A DNA stretch of 64,000 nucleotides from Planctomycetota bacterium (lineage in GTDB: Bacteria > Planctomycetota > UBA8742 > UBA2392). Positions within the stretch are counted from its first letter, which is position 1; the number at the start of each line of letters is the position of its first letter. Under the pieces are notes generated by a model. It did not search any database and had not been told where the DNA came from. It saw only the letters and a list, made by a program, of their open reading frames with translations. The stretch lies in contig JACKIE010000008.1 of assembly GCA_020638635.1 (NCBI GenBank), forward strand, positions 54,371 through 118,370, in the 5' to 3' direction. Below are positions 34,757-42,791 of this stretch, one piece after another. The position numbers were made by a program, and so were the translations under genes.

Positions 34757-36433
34757 ATGCAAACATTTATGGAAGATCGCGACGACAGCGACAATGGCCG
34801 GCGGCCGGGAAGCGAGTCCGACAAAGAACGGACATCACCCGAAGAAGGCCACACGAGCGCACCGGAGCCGATCATCAAGCATCCAGAGAATACAGACACG
34901 GCCACGGCGACAAACCATGGATTGCCGGGCAAGCCTCAAGAGGTGCGGCCAGCTCAATTCGGTGCCTCAAAACTGGATCTGCCTGCGGAATTCACGCGCA
35001 TCGAGGTATCCCCGCACCTGCGACCGCAGGTCATTCTGTCCAAGGTCGTGGAGTTGCTCCTGGCAATCGGCGTATTTCTCTCAAAGAGTGGAAAAAGCCT
35101 GTTGCTGCCGACGCAACTCGAGGGGGTAGAGACTGTACAGATGATATCCAGCAAGGACTTGCCCGAGTTCCTCATCAATTTCTGCACCTGCTACTCAAAC
35201 GACAAGAACGGGAGGCAGAGGCATACCTACCTGTCGGGAAAGCACGCGAAGGCACTGTTCTTCTTCGACCGGATCATGCAGTTGCCCATGATCGAGCACG
35301 TAGCCCGCAACTGCGCGGTCGACAATGACCTGAATCTACTTCCACATGGCTACTCGCCGGGAAGTCGCGTCTATCTCTGCGGGCCGGTGTTCGAGCCACG
35401 AGAGGGGACGCAGTATCTCAACGAAGTCCTCGATGACTTTAGGTTTAAGGACGATGCATCCCGCGCTAACTTCATCGGTGCCCTGTTAGGTACGATTTTG
35501 TTCCCTCGGCTAAAGCGCCAGCCCCCAGTCTGCATCGCTGCAAACGGCCCGGGCGCAGGCAAGTCACACCTGGCCAAGGTTGCGGCCGTGCTTGTCGACG
35601 GTGTCACTGCTCCAGTAACTGTCGGGCTCAACTCCAGTGAAACTGAGTTCGAGAAGACGCTCGGGGCGCACCTGGCGAGGTTTGAGCGCGTAATCCTCAT
35701 CGACAACTGCCGGGGGACAAAGAGTCGTCCGGCCCTGTCCAGCAGCGTGCTTGAACGCCTGATGACAGACGAGCGCCCATCCACGAGGATGTTGGGGGCG
35801 AGCAGCCTGATTGAGCGTCAAGCGGACATCCTGTGGATAGTGACAGCCAACGATCCGCAAATGTCCCCTGACCTTGTCTCACGCTGTATTCCGGTAGTGC
35901 TGCGTTTAGACCCAAATCGCGTCACCTACAAGCATCAGAACCTCCTTGACTACGCCCTGAGGCATCGTGAGGAGATTCTTGGGGAACTACTTGCCATGAT
36001 TGCGCATTGGCGTGAGCAGGGCGCGCCACTTGACCCGGCTATCGAGCATCGGGAGCTCTATTGGGCGCAAGCCATCGGCGGGTTACTCAACGCAAACGGT
36101 ATCAGCGGATTCCTCGACAACTACAAGGAAGCCATGGCCAACCAAAACTCCGACACTCGCGAACTGGTTACAGTGTTGAGGGCAGTTGCGCAAAACGGGG
36201 ACGTCTTCGAGTCGATGGACATCGCAGCAACTGCCCGTGGGATGCGGCTATTGCGGAATCACTTCCCGCCCTTCCAGGGCGACGCCGCAGCGCGCAGCAA
36301 GGTTAGCTTCCTGTTGCGGCCCTATGTAGGCGTTCCCTTTGAGTTCGAGGGTAGTCGTCTCACTGTCACTAGATACCCAGGGCGCACCATTCGCTACAGC
36401 CTGACTGAGGAGATGCTGTTCGAGGACGAGTAG
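34757..36433 (+). CDS. P-loop ATPase (mobile-element primase/helicase-like)
   Basis: A 558-residue protein with a P-loop ATPase domain in its middle. Walker A is ANGPGAGKSHLAKV (about 260-270), Walker B RVILIDNCRG (about 310), and an AAA-like sensor segment follows (ILWIVTANDPQMSPDLVSRC). This combination is common in the helicase half of primase/helicase proteins of plasmids, satellites and prophages. The first 70 residues are disordered and charged. With the next gene it may form the island's replication unit; no origin could be identified. Confidence 0.8.
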   Translation: MQTFMEDRDDSDNGRRPGSESDKERTSPEEGHTSAPEPIIKHPENTDTATATNHGLPGKPQEVRPAQFGASKLDLPAEFTRIEVSPHLRPQVILSKVVELLLAIGVFLSKSGKSLLLPTQLEGVETVQMISSKDLPEFLINFCTCYSNDKNGRQRHTYLSGKHAKALFFFDRIMQLPMIEHVARNCAVDNDLNLLPHGYSPGSRVYLCGPVFEPREGTQYLNEVLDDFRFKDDASRANFIGALLGTILFPRLKRQPPVCIAANGPGAGKSHLAKVAAVLVDGVTAPVTVGLNSSETEFEKTLGAHLARFERVILIDNCRGTKSRPALSSSVLERLMTDERPSTRMLGASSLIERQADILWIVTANDPQMSPDLVSRCIPVVLRLDPNRVTYKHQNLLDYALRHREEILGELLAMIAHWREQGAPLDPAIEHRELYWAQAIGGLLNANGISGFLDNYKEAMANQNSDTRELVTVLRAVAQNGDVFESMDIAATARGMRLLRNHFPPFQGDAAARSKVSFLLRPYVGVPFEFEGSRLTVTRYPGRTIRYSLTEEMLFEDE

Positions 36434-36455
36434 TCGCTCGGTGCAGACATCCTGT

Positions 36456-36490
36456 GGGCCGGCGGCGGCCTTGCCGCCGGCCCTTTCTTT
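36456..36490 (+). terminator. Rho-independent terminator
   Basis: GGGCCGGCGGC (36456-36466) and GCCGCCGGCCC (36473-36483) pair perfectly over 11 bp around GGCCTT and are followed by TTTCTTT. It is 23 bp after the ATPase stop. Confidence 0.88.
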
Positions 36491-36564
36491 CGAGTGCAGA
36501 CCCTGCAGAGGGCGCAGTGGTGTTCGGGCACTCAGTTCTTAGAAGTCACGAAGTGAGGCGCACC

Positions 36565-38094
36565 ATGGGGCACTATGTAACACATCCAGACGACACGCTC
36601 GTGCAAGCAGCCAAACCGGAATACGCGGGCTCACCGCGTTGCATCACCATTATCGCGGGGCGACCTAAAGGCAAGCGATGGTGGGAAGCACCATTCACGA
36701 AGCGGGTAGTCCCACCTACGTGGTCACTGACTAGCCTCATGAACAGCATCAAGGCAGCTCATGTTCCGGCGCTGAGCGGGGAAGTCGTGCCGTACTCGGT
36801 AGGGGAATCGGGGAAATGCTATTCGTTTGTGGCCGTCACAGTTCGGCTGGTGGATGCCAATGGGCAACGTACGGACTTGCCGGATGCGGTGCTTGACGAA
36901 GTACAAAGTCTTGCAGCAGAGGGCCAATTGCCGGGCAGTATGATAGTGCTTAGCCGGGGGCGGTGCTTCGTCGTCTTCCTGCTTGAGCGTCCCATCACGC
37001 GCCGTGAACAGCCCGAGAGCGACACAGCCGCGCGCGGACTTTTTCATCGTGCTGCGATGGGTGCTGAGTGGTTGGTCCGTGAGAGTTTGTCAAACATCCC
37101 AGTCGCCTTCGCAAGACCAGAGGCAGTTGATGGCAATACGTGGAGCGGGCTTCCCCTCCAAGACGGTCGGTACCGCCCGGGTCGCGTGAAGGCACATATT
37201 CGGCTAGTCGATGGCCTGGCTGTTCAAGCAGTTCGGCTGAATGATGCTGGCGTCCCGGTTGACGGAGACCTACTACCAAGCACAACTCCAAATCCAACGG
37301 AGCATCTGCGACTGGCCGACAAGCTGTGGCAACCTGAAGAACTTGCTGCCTACGCCCCCGCTATCCCAACAGATCCACACGATAGGTTGTGGGAGTTCGT
37401 TCAGTCGCTTCGGGATCCAGCAAGAAGGGAGGGAGTCAAGCAACGGCTGCAAAGGGCTTGCGAGGAGCTTGCTACGGGATGCAGTGGCTCGACGCCCAGC
37501 CATTGGCCGACCGCAATCGCGGCGTCGATAGATGAACTCGCCCAACTCGCAACCACGTGGTCGGCAATCAACGACCAATTGGTTACCGCCGGTCTCGCAC
37601 CGCTTGGGTCCACGGTAGACGGACACTCTACTGGCGTGCAGTTGGATGAAACGATCTGGGATCCAGCGAGTATCTTCGTTCATGTACTACGCCAAAGGCT
37701 GACTGATGGCGACTGGCACGTTGCACTTCGCGACGGAGGTGTTCCTCATGGAATTGGAGTCTCACCCACGGTGCTGGGCTGGAGTCGCAGAGGAGTCGCT
37801 GGACGTCCAGGAGGCAGCAGCCTAGTGTCATCCGGTCTGTGCATCGGCTGGGTTGACCTCAGGGCGCGCGAACTACTGATCGACCTAGATGCTGCCACCC
37901 GTGACTTCACTGCGCGGGGACCACGCCGCTGTGCTTTACTTTGCCTACGGCCTACGGAGCTTGCTCGTCAACTTGCCTCAGCGGGATTTCTCGGGAGCGC
38001 CGGAAGCGTGCAGCGTACAGTTTCGGGTTCGATTCATCGGGTGTACTGCATCCCGCTGTGCAATATTCAGAGGCTGTTCGTCTATAATAGCTAG
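36565..38094 (+). CDS. Hypothetical protein, possibly degenerate primase-like
   Basis: A 509-residue protein that I do not firmly recognise. A weak resemblance to archaeo-eukaryotic primases of mobile elements exists around residues 75-200: a strand pair (SFVAVTVRLVDANG), PGSMIVLSRGRCFVVFLLE where primases have a Ser-Gly-Arg-Gly strand, then helices. The usual catalytic Asp-x-Asp appears as AVTVR, so activity is doubtful. It follows the P-loop ATPase after a strong terminator, with GAGG before the start at 36565. A longer start at 36454 would run through the terminator hairpin. A TATAAT box lies within its last codons. Confidence 0.6.
   Translation: MGHYVTHPDDTLVQAAKPEYAGSPRCITIIAGRPKGKRWWEAPFTKRVVPPTWSLTSLMNSIKAAHVPALSGEVVPYSVGESGKCYSFVAVTVRLVDANGQRTDLPDAVLDEVQSLAAEGQLPGSMIVLSRGRCFVVFLLERPITRREQPESDTAARGLFHRAAMGAEWLVRESLSNIPVAFARPEAVDGNTWSGLPLQDGRYRPGRVKAHIRLVDGLAVQAVRLNDAGVPVDGDLLPSTTPNPTEHLRLADKLWQPEELAAYAPAIPTDPHDRLWEFVQSLRDPARREGVKQRLQRACEELATGCSGSTPSHWPTAIAASIDELAQLATTWSAINDQLVTAGLAPLGSTVDGHSTGVQLDETIWDPASIFVHVLRQRLTDGDWHVALRDGGVPHGIGVSPTVLGWSRRGVAGRPGGSSLVSSGLCIGWVDLRARELLIDLDAATRDFTARGPRRCALLCLRPTELARQLASAGFLGSAGSVQRTVSGSIHRVYCIPLCNIQRLFVYNS
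38083..38088 (+). promoter_or_regulatory. Possible -10 box (TATAAT)
   Basis: A perfect TATAAT stands at the extreme 3' end of the preceding gene. No good -35 box is found 16-18 bp upstream. If active it would start a transcript near 38095 that covers the structured spacer. Confidence 0.3.
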
Positions 38095-38169
38095 CGCAAT
38101 GATATCAAAATAATATTTAGAATACTGTTTGGTGAACTAGTATACGGCAGGTAGACTAACAGTGACCCT

Positions 38170-38484
38170 TCAGGGCCATGCTCCTGGTGGACTGGTTGGA
38201 TGTGTGCAACCCTGGCCAGTGCCACCCCAGCGGACGTAAGACCATGCAGCGACATGGCATTCCCTTGGCAACGTTGCCTCTGTCCCAAGGACCCACAAAA
38301 AGAGCCTCAAATAGCCAAGAAAGGCATTCAAAAGAGAATCAAAACTGAAGCTTAGAAGCCTAGGTACATATACATCATAGAATGTATGCCTGAACAAGGC
38401 TTCAGGCCAGAAAAGATCCCGAAAGGGAAACACTGAGAAGAGTGATTGGGAGGAGGCCTCGTGCGGCACGCGCGAGGTCTTTTC
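38170..38484 (+). ncRNA. Candidate structured RNA
   Basis: A gene-free stretch of about 500 bp, less GC-rich than neighbours, contains a run of foldable elements. A branched stem pairs GGTGG-ACTGG (38186-38195) with CCAGT-G-CCACC (38216-38226). Then come CCATG/CATGG (38242-38257), the palindrome GGCAACGTTGCC (38267-38278), ATACAT/ATGTAT (38370-38387), CCTGAA/TTCAGG (38389-38406), TCCC-GAAA-GGGA and CACT/AGTG. It ends with a terminator-like stem (CCTCG/CGAGG) and TTTT near 38480. No reverse transcriptase or CRISPR gene is adjacent. No known RNA family is recognised; short hairpins can occur by chance. Confidence 0.4.
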
Positions 38485-38590
38485 ATTGGTAGAAAATATA
38501 TGAGAACTTCTGACACAAGTAAAACGGCATGTCTTGTGCACTGTCTATATGTGACAAAGACCATGTGTTCAGCCGGGCTGAGGAGACCGA

Positions 38591-39280
38591 ATGATCCGAC
38601 TTCATGCAAACTACGGACGCAAAGTCCCCGGCGACTCTCAATACTCCAGTGTTCAGGCTTCAGCAAGCATCGACTTCGAGATCGCGGACAGTGAGATCGG
38701 CGAAGTCCGCGCTCGACTGTCAGACGCTTGGGCGATGTTGCGTGACGCCGTTGAGGCTGAGCTTGCTCGTCAGCAGAGCGGCAACCACGTCACCAATCGC
38801 CTGAACCCTGACCCGTACAACCCCGCCCTGCCCTCCGGGCATAACCCAGGTCAGACGTTCCAGCAGAACCAACCAAACAACCATGCCTACCCCGGAAACG
38901 GGAACGGCCACGGTCCCAACGGCAACGGTCACCACGGTCACGGTGTTCAGAACCCGTACCCCGGTGTTCACAACAACGGAGCGCCAAGCAACGGGACCGG
39001 CTACCAAAACGGCAACGGGTATCAGCACAGCGGCAATGGCGCTCCACCGTTCGGACCCCAAGCTCAGGTAGCCGCTCCCCACGCTGCCGCGCCTTCCACT
39101 TCCGATGCAAAGGCCACGAAGAAGCAGGTCGGCTTTTTGCTCGCCACGGCGCGACGTACCCGGAATTGGGCAGCGGACCAAGTGAAAAGCTGGGTAAACC
39201 AGCAATACGGTTGCGCGCTGAACGACCTCACGAAGAAACAAGCCAGCGAGCTCATCGATGCCCTGCAAGGGCGCAGTTAG
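38591..39280 (+). CDS. Hypothetical protein with Asn/Gly/His-rich linker
   Basis: A 229-residue protein in three parts. Residues 1-65 form a small domain with helices (GEVRARLSDAWAMLRDAVEAEL). Residues about 75-150 are a low-complexity linker dominated by Asn, Gly, His and Pro. Residues about 168-229 form a compact helical domain (TKKQVGFLLATARR..., LTKKQASELIDALQG) of a kind seen at the C-terminus of phage and plasmid recombination-associated proteins. The GAGGAG ribosome site supports the start. It precedes a RecB-like nuclease and a DUF932 protein, a common grouping in mobile elements. Confidence 0.75.
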   Translation: MIRLHANYGRKVPGDSQYSSVQASASIDFEIADSEIGEVRARLSDAWAMLRDAVEAELARQQSGNHVTNRLNPDPYNPALPSGHNPGQTFQQNQPNNHAYPGNGNGHGPNGNGHHGHGVQNPYPGVHNNGAPSNGTGYQNGNGYQHSGNGAPPFGPQAQVAAPHAAAPSTSDAKATKKQVGFLLATARRTRNWAADQVKSWVNQQYGCALNDLTKKQASELIDALQGRS

Positions 39281-39295
39281 AGCCACCTGTTCACA

Positions 39296-39310
39296 GAAAC
39301 CTTGCTAGTT
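39296..39310 (+). repeat. Recurrent GAAACCTTGCTAGTT motif, copy 1
   Basis: This 15-mer (39296-39310) recurs at 42978-42992, and its last ten bases at 40160-40169. Each copy stands just upstream of the ribosome site of a gene. Function unknown. Confidence 0.5.
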
Positions 39311-39324
39311 ACGGAGTCTTCGCG

Positions 39325-40157
39325 ATGCCAGATCAAATCACGAACGAGGCACCCGCGCTGCCACACGTCTCGCATACTCGCTTGAGCACATGGCTCGACT
39401 GCCCGAAAAAGTACGAGTACAGCTACGTGCTGGAGGCCGAGGAAGATGGCACCAGTGTTCCGCTGGTGTTCGGCTCTGCGATTCACGAAGCGGTTGCTGC
39501 TTTCTTTGAAGGCCTCAAAGCAAAGGCACCCTTGATCCTCGACGAGGTTCACGCGGTCTTCGAGCGAGCCTTTGCAGATGAAGTCTACGTGGCCGAGACA
39601 ATGGGCTGCCCGATGGAATGGGGCGACACCAACTTTGAGGAGACCGTCGAGAAGGGCCAGAAGATGCTCGCGTGCTTCGTTGACAAGGTTGATCGCGAGC
39701 TAGACGTCATGCACACCGAATACGCTTTCGACGTGAAGACTCCCGAAGGTTGCGTTCTCAAGGGCTTCATGGATTGCGTCGTCCGAACGGGCGAGAACTC
39801 CTACAAGATCATCGAGCTCAAGACGGCTAAGAGGACGTACACCCAGGACCGTTTGCTCTACGACCTTCAGCCAACCGTCTACATCGCTGCGTTGCGTGAG
39901 ATCGTACCCGAAGCCGACAAGATCGAGTTCGAGTACTGGCTCCTCATGAAGACCAAGGAGCCGGACCTCAAGATTTTGCCAGTGGTCCGAAACGCCGGCG
40001 ACTTGCAGGAGCTAAAGGACACCATTCACGGATACTTGCTAGGAATCAGCACTGGTGCATTCCCCGTCGTCGCGGATGGCTGTGCGACTACTGCGGCTAC
40101 GCCAAGGCCTGCCGCGCTTCATGCGATCAACCACAGAACCAGCAAACCGGTAGTTGA
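39325..40157 (+). pseudogene. RecB/Cas4-like PD-(D/E)XK nuclease, frameshifted before its Fe-S cysteines
   Basis: The N-terminal 245 codons encode a RecB/Cas4-like nuclease: HTRLSTWLDCPKKYEYSY with the first cluster Cys, GSAIHEAVAAFFEG, and the catalytic segment with FMDCVVR and IIELKTAKR. After the C4 run at 40062-40065 the reading frame gives an unrelated tail ending at 40167. In the -1 frame, translation continues RRRGWLCDYCGYAKACR..., exactly the C-x2-C-x5-C that completes the 4Fe-4S site in this family, and stops at 40157. So one base is missing from a C run, or ribosomes slip there, or this is a sequence error. The start at 39325 has CGGAG upstream. It likely works in end processing with the flanking recombination-type genes. 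Confidence 0.75.
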
Positions 40158-40159
40158 GT

Positions 40160-40169
40160 CTTGCTAGTT
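40160..40169 (+). repeat. Recurrent CTTGCTAGTT motif, copy 2
   Basis: Ten bases identical to the core at 39301-39310, located 31 bp before the DUF932 start and ahead of its AGGAGAG site. The TAG inside it is the stop of the unshifted nuclease frame. Confidence 0.45.
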
Positions 40170-40200
40170 TTTACCTTTCGTAAGAACCCAGGAGAGAATC

Positions 40201-41190
40201 GTGCTAGGAACTGAACAAGTCCCGACGCTTCGGGAGAAGCCGACCCGTACGCTCGACGAACTGCAGGACCTGCTGGCCGACGTCAGCCGTGGTCACCACG
40301 ACCACATCGTCAGCCCCAAAGACCTTCACGTTGACCGGCATACCGGCACGCTCGCCATCCGGCCGATCTCCCGGGACTACGACTTCAAGCCGCTCGCACT
40401 GAGTCAGATGGCGACAAAGCTGAACATCCCGGCCAACTACCTTCAACGTTGCCCGTCCGAACTCCGGGCTGCCAACGTCAACCACTGGCTGGAGCGCCAA
40501 CGGTCCGACCTGCTAGTTCGGTGCGACGGCAACCAGGTACGCGCGATCCTCTCCCATCGGTACGCGATCGTGAACAACACGGACATCGTTGGGTGGCTGC
40601 GTGGCGCGCTCGGCTCGGAAACCAACCTCCGGTTCGAGGTCACCGAAGGCTACATGACCATGCACGTCGTGCAGCCCAAGGATTTCTCGGCGCGACCTGG
40701 AGACCGGCTGAACAATGGTGTTGCCGTGCGGAACAGTGAGGTCGGGCTGGCGTGCGTGGAGGTCCACGGACTGATCTACCGGCAGATATGCCTGAACGGA
40801 TTGATCCTTGCCGGTCGGAACCAGCAGTGGCGAAAGCGCCACATAGGGAACGGCGACCTTGCCAATCGAGTCAAAGAGGCCGTCATTCGTCTACGCGATG
40901 CTGCTCCCACGGCGATGGAAGGCTTCACAGCACTCCACGGAATCCGCGTGCCCGACATGCCCGGGCTATTCAAGAAGGTAGCCACCCGGTACTCGCTGAC
41001 CGAAGCCCAGTTGCAGGCCGTCAGCGATGCGTTCGTGGTCGAGCCCGGCGATACGATGTACCACGCGGTCAACGCGTTCACGCGGGCGGGCAATGCCGAA
41101 ACCCTGCCCACCGAGTACCGCCACAACCTGCAGGAACTCGGAGGCCGAATCCTCGAAAACAGCACCCACGGAACAGCTTGGCTGAACTAG
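40201..41190 (+). CDS. DUF932 phage/plasmid-like protein
   Basis: A 329-residue DUF932 family protein. Characteristic stretches are MATKLNIPANYLQRCP, VRAILSHRYAIVNNTDIV and SEVGLACVEVHGLIYRQICLNGLI. The family is spread in phages, plasmids and islands and is often next to recombination nucleases; its molecular role is not firmly known. The start is GTG at 40201 with AGGAGAG upstream. A 7-bp hairpin follows the stop. Confidence 0.88.
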   Translation: MLGTEQVPTLREKPTRTLDELQDLLADVSRGHHDHIVSPKDLHVDRHTGTLAIRPISRDYDFKPLALSQMATKLNIPANYLQRCPSELRAANVNHWLERQRSDLLVRCDGNQVRAILSHRYAIVNNTDIVGWLRGALGSETNLRFEVTEGYMTMHVVQPKDFSARPGDRLNNGVAVRNSEVGLACVEVHGLIYRQICLNGLILAGRNQQWRKRHIGNGDLANRVKEAVIRLRDAAPTAMEGFTALHGIRVPDMPGLFKKVATRYSLTEAQLQAVSDAFVVEPGDTMYHAVNAFTRAGNAETLPTEYRHNLQELGGRILENSTHGTAWLN

Positions 41191-41198
41191 GGGGTCCG

Positions 41199-41221
41199 GT
41201 AGGGCGGAAACCCAGCCCTAC
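41199..41221 (+). terminator. Hairpin after DUF932 gene
   Basis: GTAGGGC (41199-41205) and GCCCTAC (41215-41221) pair perfectly around a 9-nt loop, 8 bp after the stop. There is no T-run, so termination is uncertain. Confidence 0.4.
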
Positions 41222-41357
41222 GGGTTCGAGACTTCGCGCAGAATCGCGAACGAAGGTCGGGTTGGTGTCTTGGGTCGTAGCGGTTTGATAGCAGCAAAGA
41301 GCCACCGCATCGGATGGAATCTTCAGAGCATTTTTGGCAATATCAATGGGAGACTCA

Positions 41358-41379
41358 GGGGAGGCGATTGCACCTCCCC
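41358..41379 (-). terminator. Hairpin after mini membrane protein gene
   Basis: GGGGAGG (41358-41364) and CCTCCCC (41373-41379) form a perfect stem 17 bp beyond the minus-strand stop at 41397. No clear T-run follows on the minus strand. Confidence 0.35.
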
Positions 41380-41396
41380 CGAGCGGCGAAGGACAA

Positions 41397-41522
41397 CTAC
41401 CTGCCTGACAGGTAGCAGACGAGGGCCAGTCCCGCAAAGAAAGCTGCTGCGCCGATCAACGCTTTGCTTTCAATGGGGATACTGGCCCTTACTTCGTTCC
41501 CTCGAACCGTAATGGAGTTCAT
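41397..41522 (-). CDS. Mini membrane protein, 41 residues
   Basis: A 41-codon gene with a GGAG ribosome site seven bases before the ATG. The peptide has a polar N-terminus (MNSITVRGNEVRASIPIESK) and one hydrophobic helix (ALIGAAAFFAGLALVCYL) ending SGR. It lies 56 bp downstream of the membrane-anchored XRE gene on the same strand and opposite a CHAT-like protease gene. Size, single span and context fit a membrane-acting toxin, a small regulator or a protease target; none of these can be shown from sequence. Confidence 0.65.
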   Translation of the reverse strand: MNSITVRGNEVRASIPIESKALIGAAAFFAGLALVCYLSGR

Positions 41523-41578
41523 AGCGATCTCCTTTCCGTTCGTTTGCTGCGGGTCACCCAGCGCCGACCCACTTGGCG

Positions 41579-41875
41579 CTAATCGTCATCTTCGAAGGCA
41601 GCTTTTAACAACATGAAGAGGCCAAGAAGCGCCCCGCCTACTACCAGTGCTCCGGCGATGCTTCGGCCGATTGCTTCGGGTTCATCGCTGCGTTGCACCG
41701 CTCGCTGCAAGGAGAGTAAGTACTGCATGTGTCGATCTTCCATCGCCGGGATGGAGTTGCCGTATGACTCCCAACGAAACACAGTTGGCGTTGACACCCC
41801 CAGGGTGTCAGCAAGCTTCGAAGCGGACAGCCCCACCTGATTTCGCAAGGCCTTGATTCCTGTTCCTGTGAGCAT
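41579..41875 (-). CDS. XRE-type regulator with C-terminal membrane helix
   Basis: A 98-residue protein joining a Cro/CI-type helix-turn-helix to a membrane anchor. Residues 5-57 give IKALRNQVGLSASKLADTLGVSTPTVFRWES, here cited as the helix-turn-helix LSASKLADTLGVSTPTVFRW. Residues about 70-92 (IAGALVVGGALLGLFMLL) form one membrane span, ending with an acidic tail (FEDDD). The gene is divergent from the CHAT-like protease, and the 41-bp gap contains overlapping CACTA/TAGTG inverted repeats that it may bind. Tethering would allow membrane state or protein cleavage to control DNA binding. Confidence 0.82.
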   Translation of the reverse strand: MLTGTGIKALRNQVGLSASKLADTLGVSTPTVFRWESYGNSIPAMEDRHMQYLLSLQRAVQRSDEPEAIGRSIAGALVVGGALLGLFMLLKAAFEDDD

Positions 41876-41885
41876 AGTATCACCA

Positions 41886-41908
41886 CACTAGTGCACTACG
41901 ATATAGTG
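41886..41908. promoter_or_regulatory. Divergent operator candidate
   Basis: The palindrome CACTAGTG (41886-41893) is directly followed by CACTA-CGATA-TAGTG (41894-41908). Three CACTA/TAGTG-type half-sites in 23 bp lie between the XRE start (41875) and the protease start (41917), as expected for an autoregulated divergent pair. Confidence 0.55.
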
Positions 41909-41916
41909 TCAAGATC

Positions 41917-42642
41917 GTGCGCAGTCTTACAGGGTATGTCAGAAAAAATGGAGATGTCGTGCGGGGCGTAGCGATCATCGAGTCTCCCGGCCTTCGGGAC
42001 ATCACGACTGGAGACCGCAGCGGGTTGGCACTGGCGGAGATACTTCGCTTGTTGCGAGTTCCCTGCCGGTATCAAGCAATTCACTCCAAGGATCTGTTGA
42101 AGCCCATACTTCTCGACACCGCGCGAGACTTCGACGTCGTGCATTTGTCTGCCCACGGGAAAGACGGTGCGTTGAGCTTTACCGATGGGTCTGTGCTGTT
42201 CGGCGACGAGATGCAGTGGTCGCTCCTGCCGGCGTCAAACGGCCGAATCGTTGCCTTGGACGCATGCGGATCAAGCGGGTTCGAACCAGCCGACAATCTC
42301 GCAGTGTTCATGCAGGCTTATACTGAAGGTGTACTTCGGCCACCCAGGTGCGTGTTGACGATGTACGGCGACGTCACGTTTGGCGATTCAGCTCTGTCGT
42401 GGGCGCTCTTCTACAGGCATCTCTGGACGCGGTTGCAAAACGTCGAAGCGAGTCGCTGCCAGGCGCGGGCAATTCGCGAGTGTCTGCTGAGCGTTAAAAA
42501 TGCCGATCTTCACAAGATATGCGCAGCATACTGGTACGACGCCTACAGCAAGTACGTGAGTGTGTCTCCATGGTTGGACGAAACTGGAGACCACGTGGCG
42601 GCGATCGAGCGCGGCGAAGATACGTCGGCAGTGGACGGCTGA
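41917..42642 (+). CDS. CHAT-like (caspase-fold) protease
   Basis: A protein of up to 241 residues resembling a minimal CHAT/caspase-type cysteine protease. The catalytic His region is FDVVHLSAHGKDGALSFTDG (His80) and the Cys region is RIVALDACGSSGF (Cys117), spaced as in the family. There is no extra recognition domain and no membrane span. Two starts are possible: GTG at 41917, without a ribosome site, or GTG at 41959, five bases after GGAG and close to the first strand (VAIIESPG). Its divergent partner is a membrane-anchored XRE regulator followed by a 41-residue membrane peptide. Bacterial CHAT proteases are known to activate death effectors in phage defence; a similar role is inferred, not shown. 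Confidence 0.75.
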   Translation: MRSLTGYVRKNGDVVRGVAIIESPGLRDITTGDRSGLALAEILRLLRVPCRYQAIHSKDLLKPILLDTARDFDVVHLSAHGKDGALSFTDGSVLFGDEMQWSLLPASNGRIVALDACGSSGFEPADNLAVFMQAYTEGVLRPPRCVLTMYGDVTFGDSALSWALFYRHLWTRLQNVEASRCQARAIRECLLSVKNADLHKICAAYWYDAYSKYVSVSPWLDETGDHVAAIERGEDTSAVDG

Positions 42643-42791
42643 GTCGGTACGCAGTCCGTAAGAATTCGCGTTGTGTGGACGCGAACGTGATGGCACGCTG
42701 AAGGCATCTAGGAGCAGTGCAAAAAATCGAACAACCTTACTGGGAGACATGCCCGCGACAGATCTGCGGGTAACAGTGAACAAGGCAACGT

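Noticed and set aside
38881..39040. Apparent tandem DNA repeat (GGNAACGG-like units)
   Set aside because: It is the coding sequence of an Asn/Gly-rich linker; units are irregular and there are no CRISPR-like spacers or cas genes.
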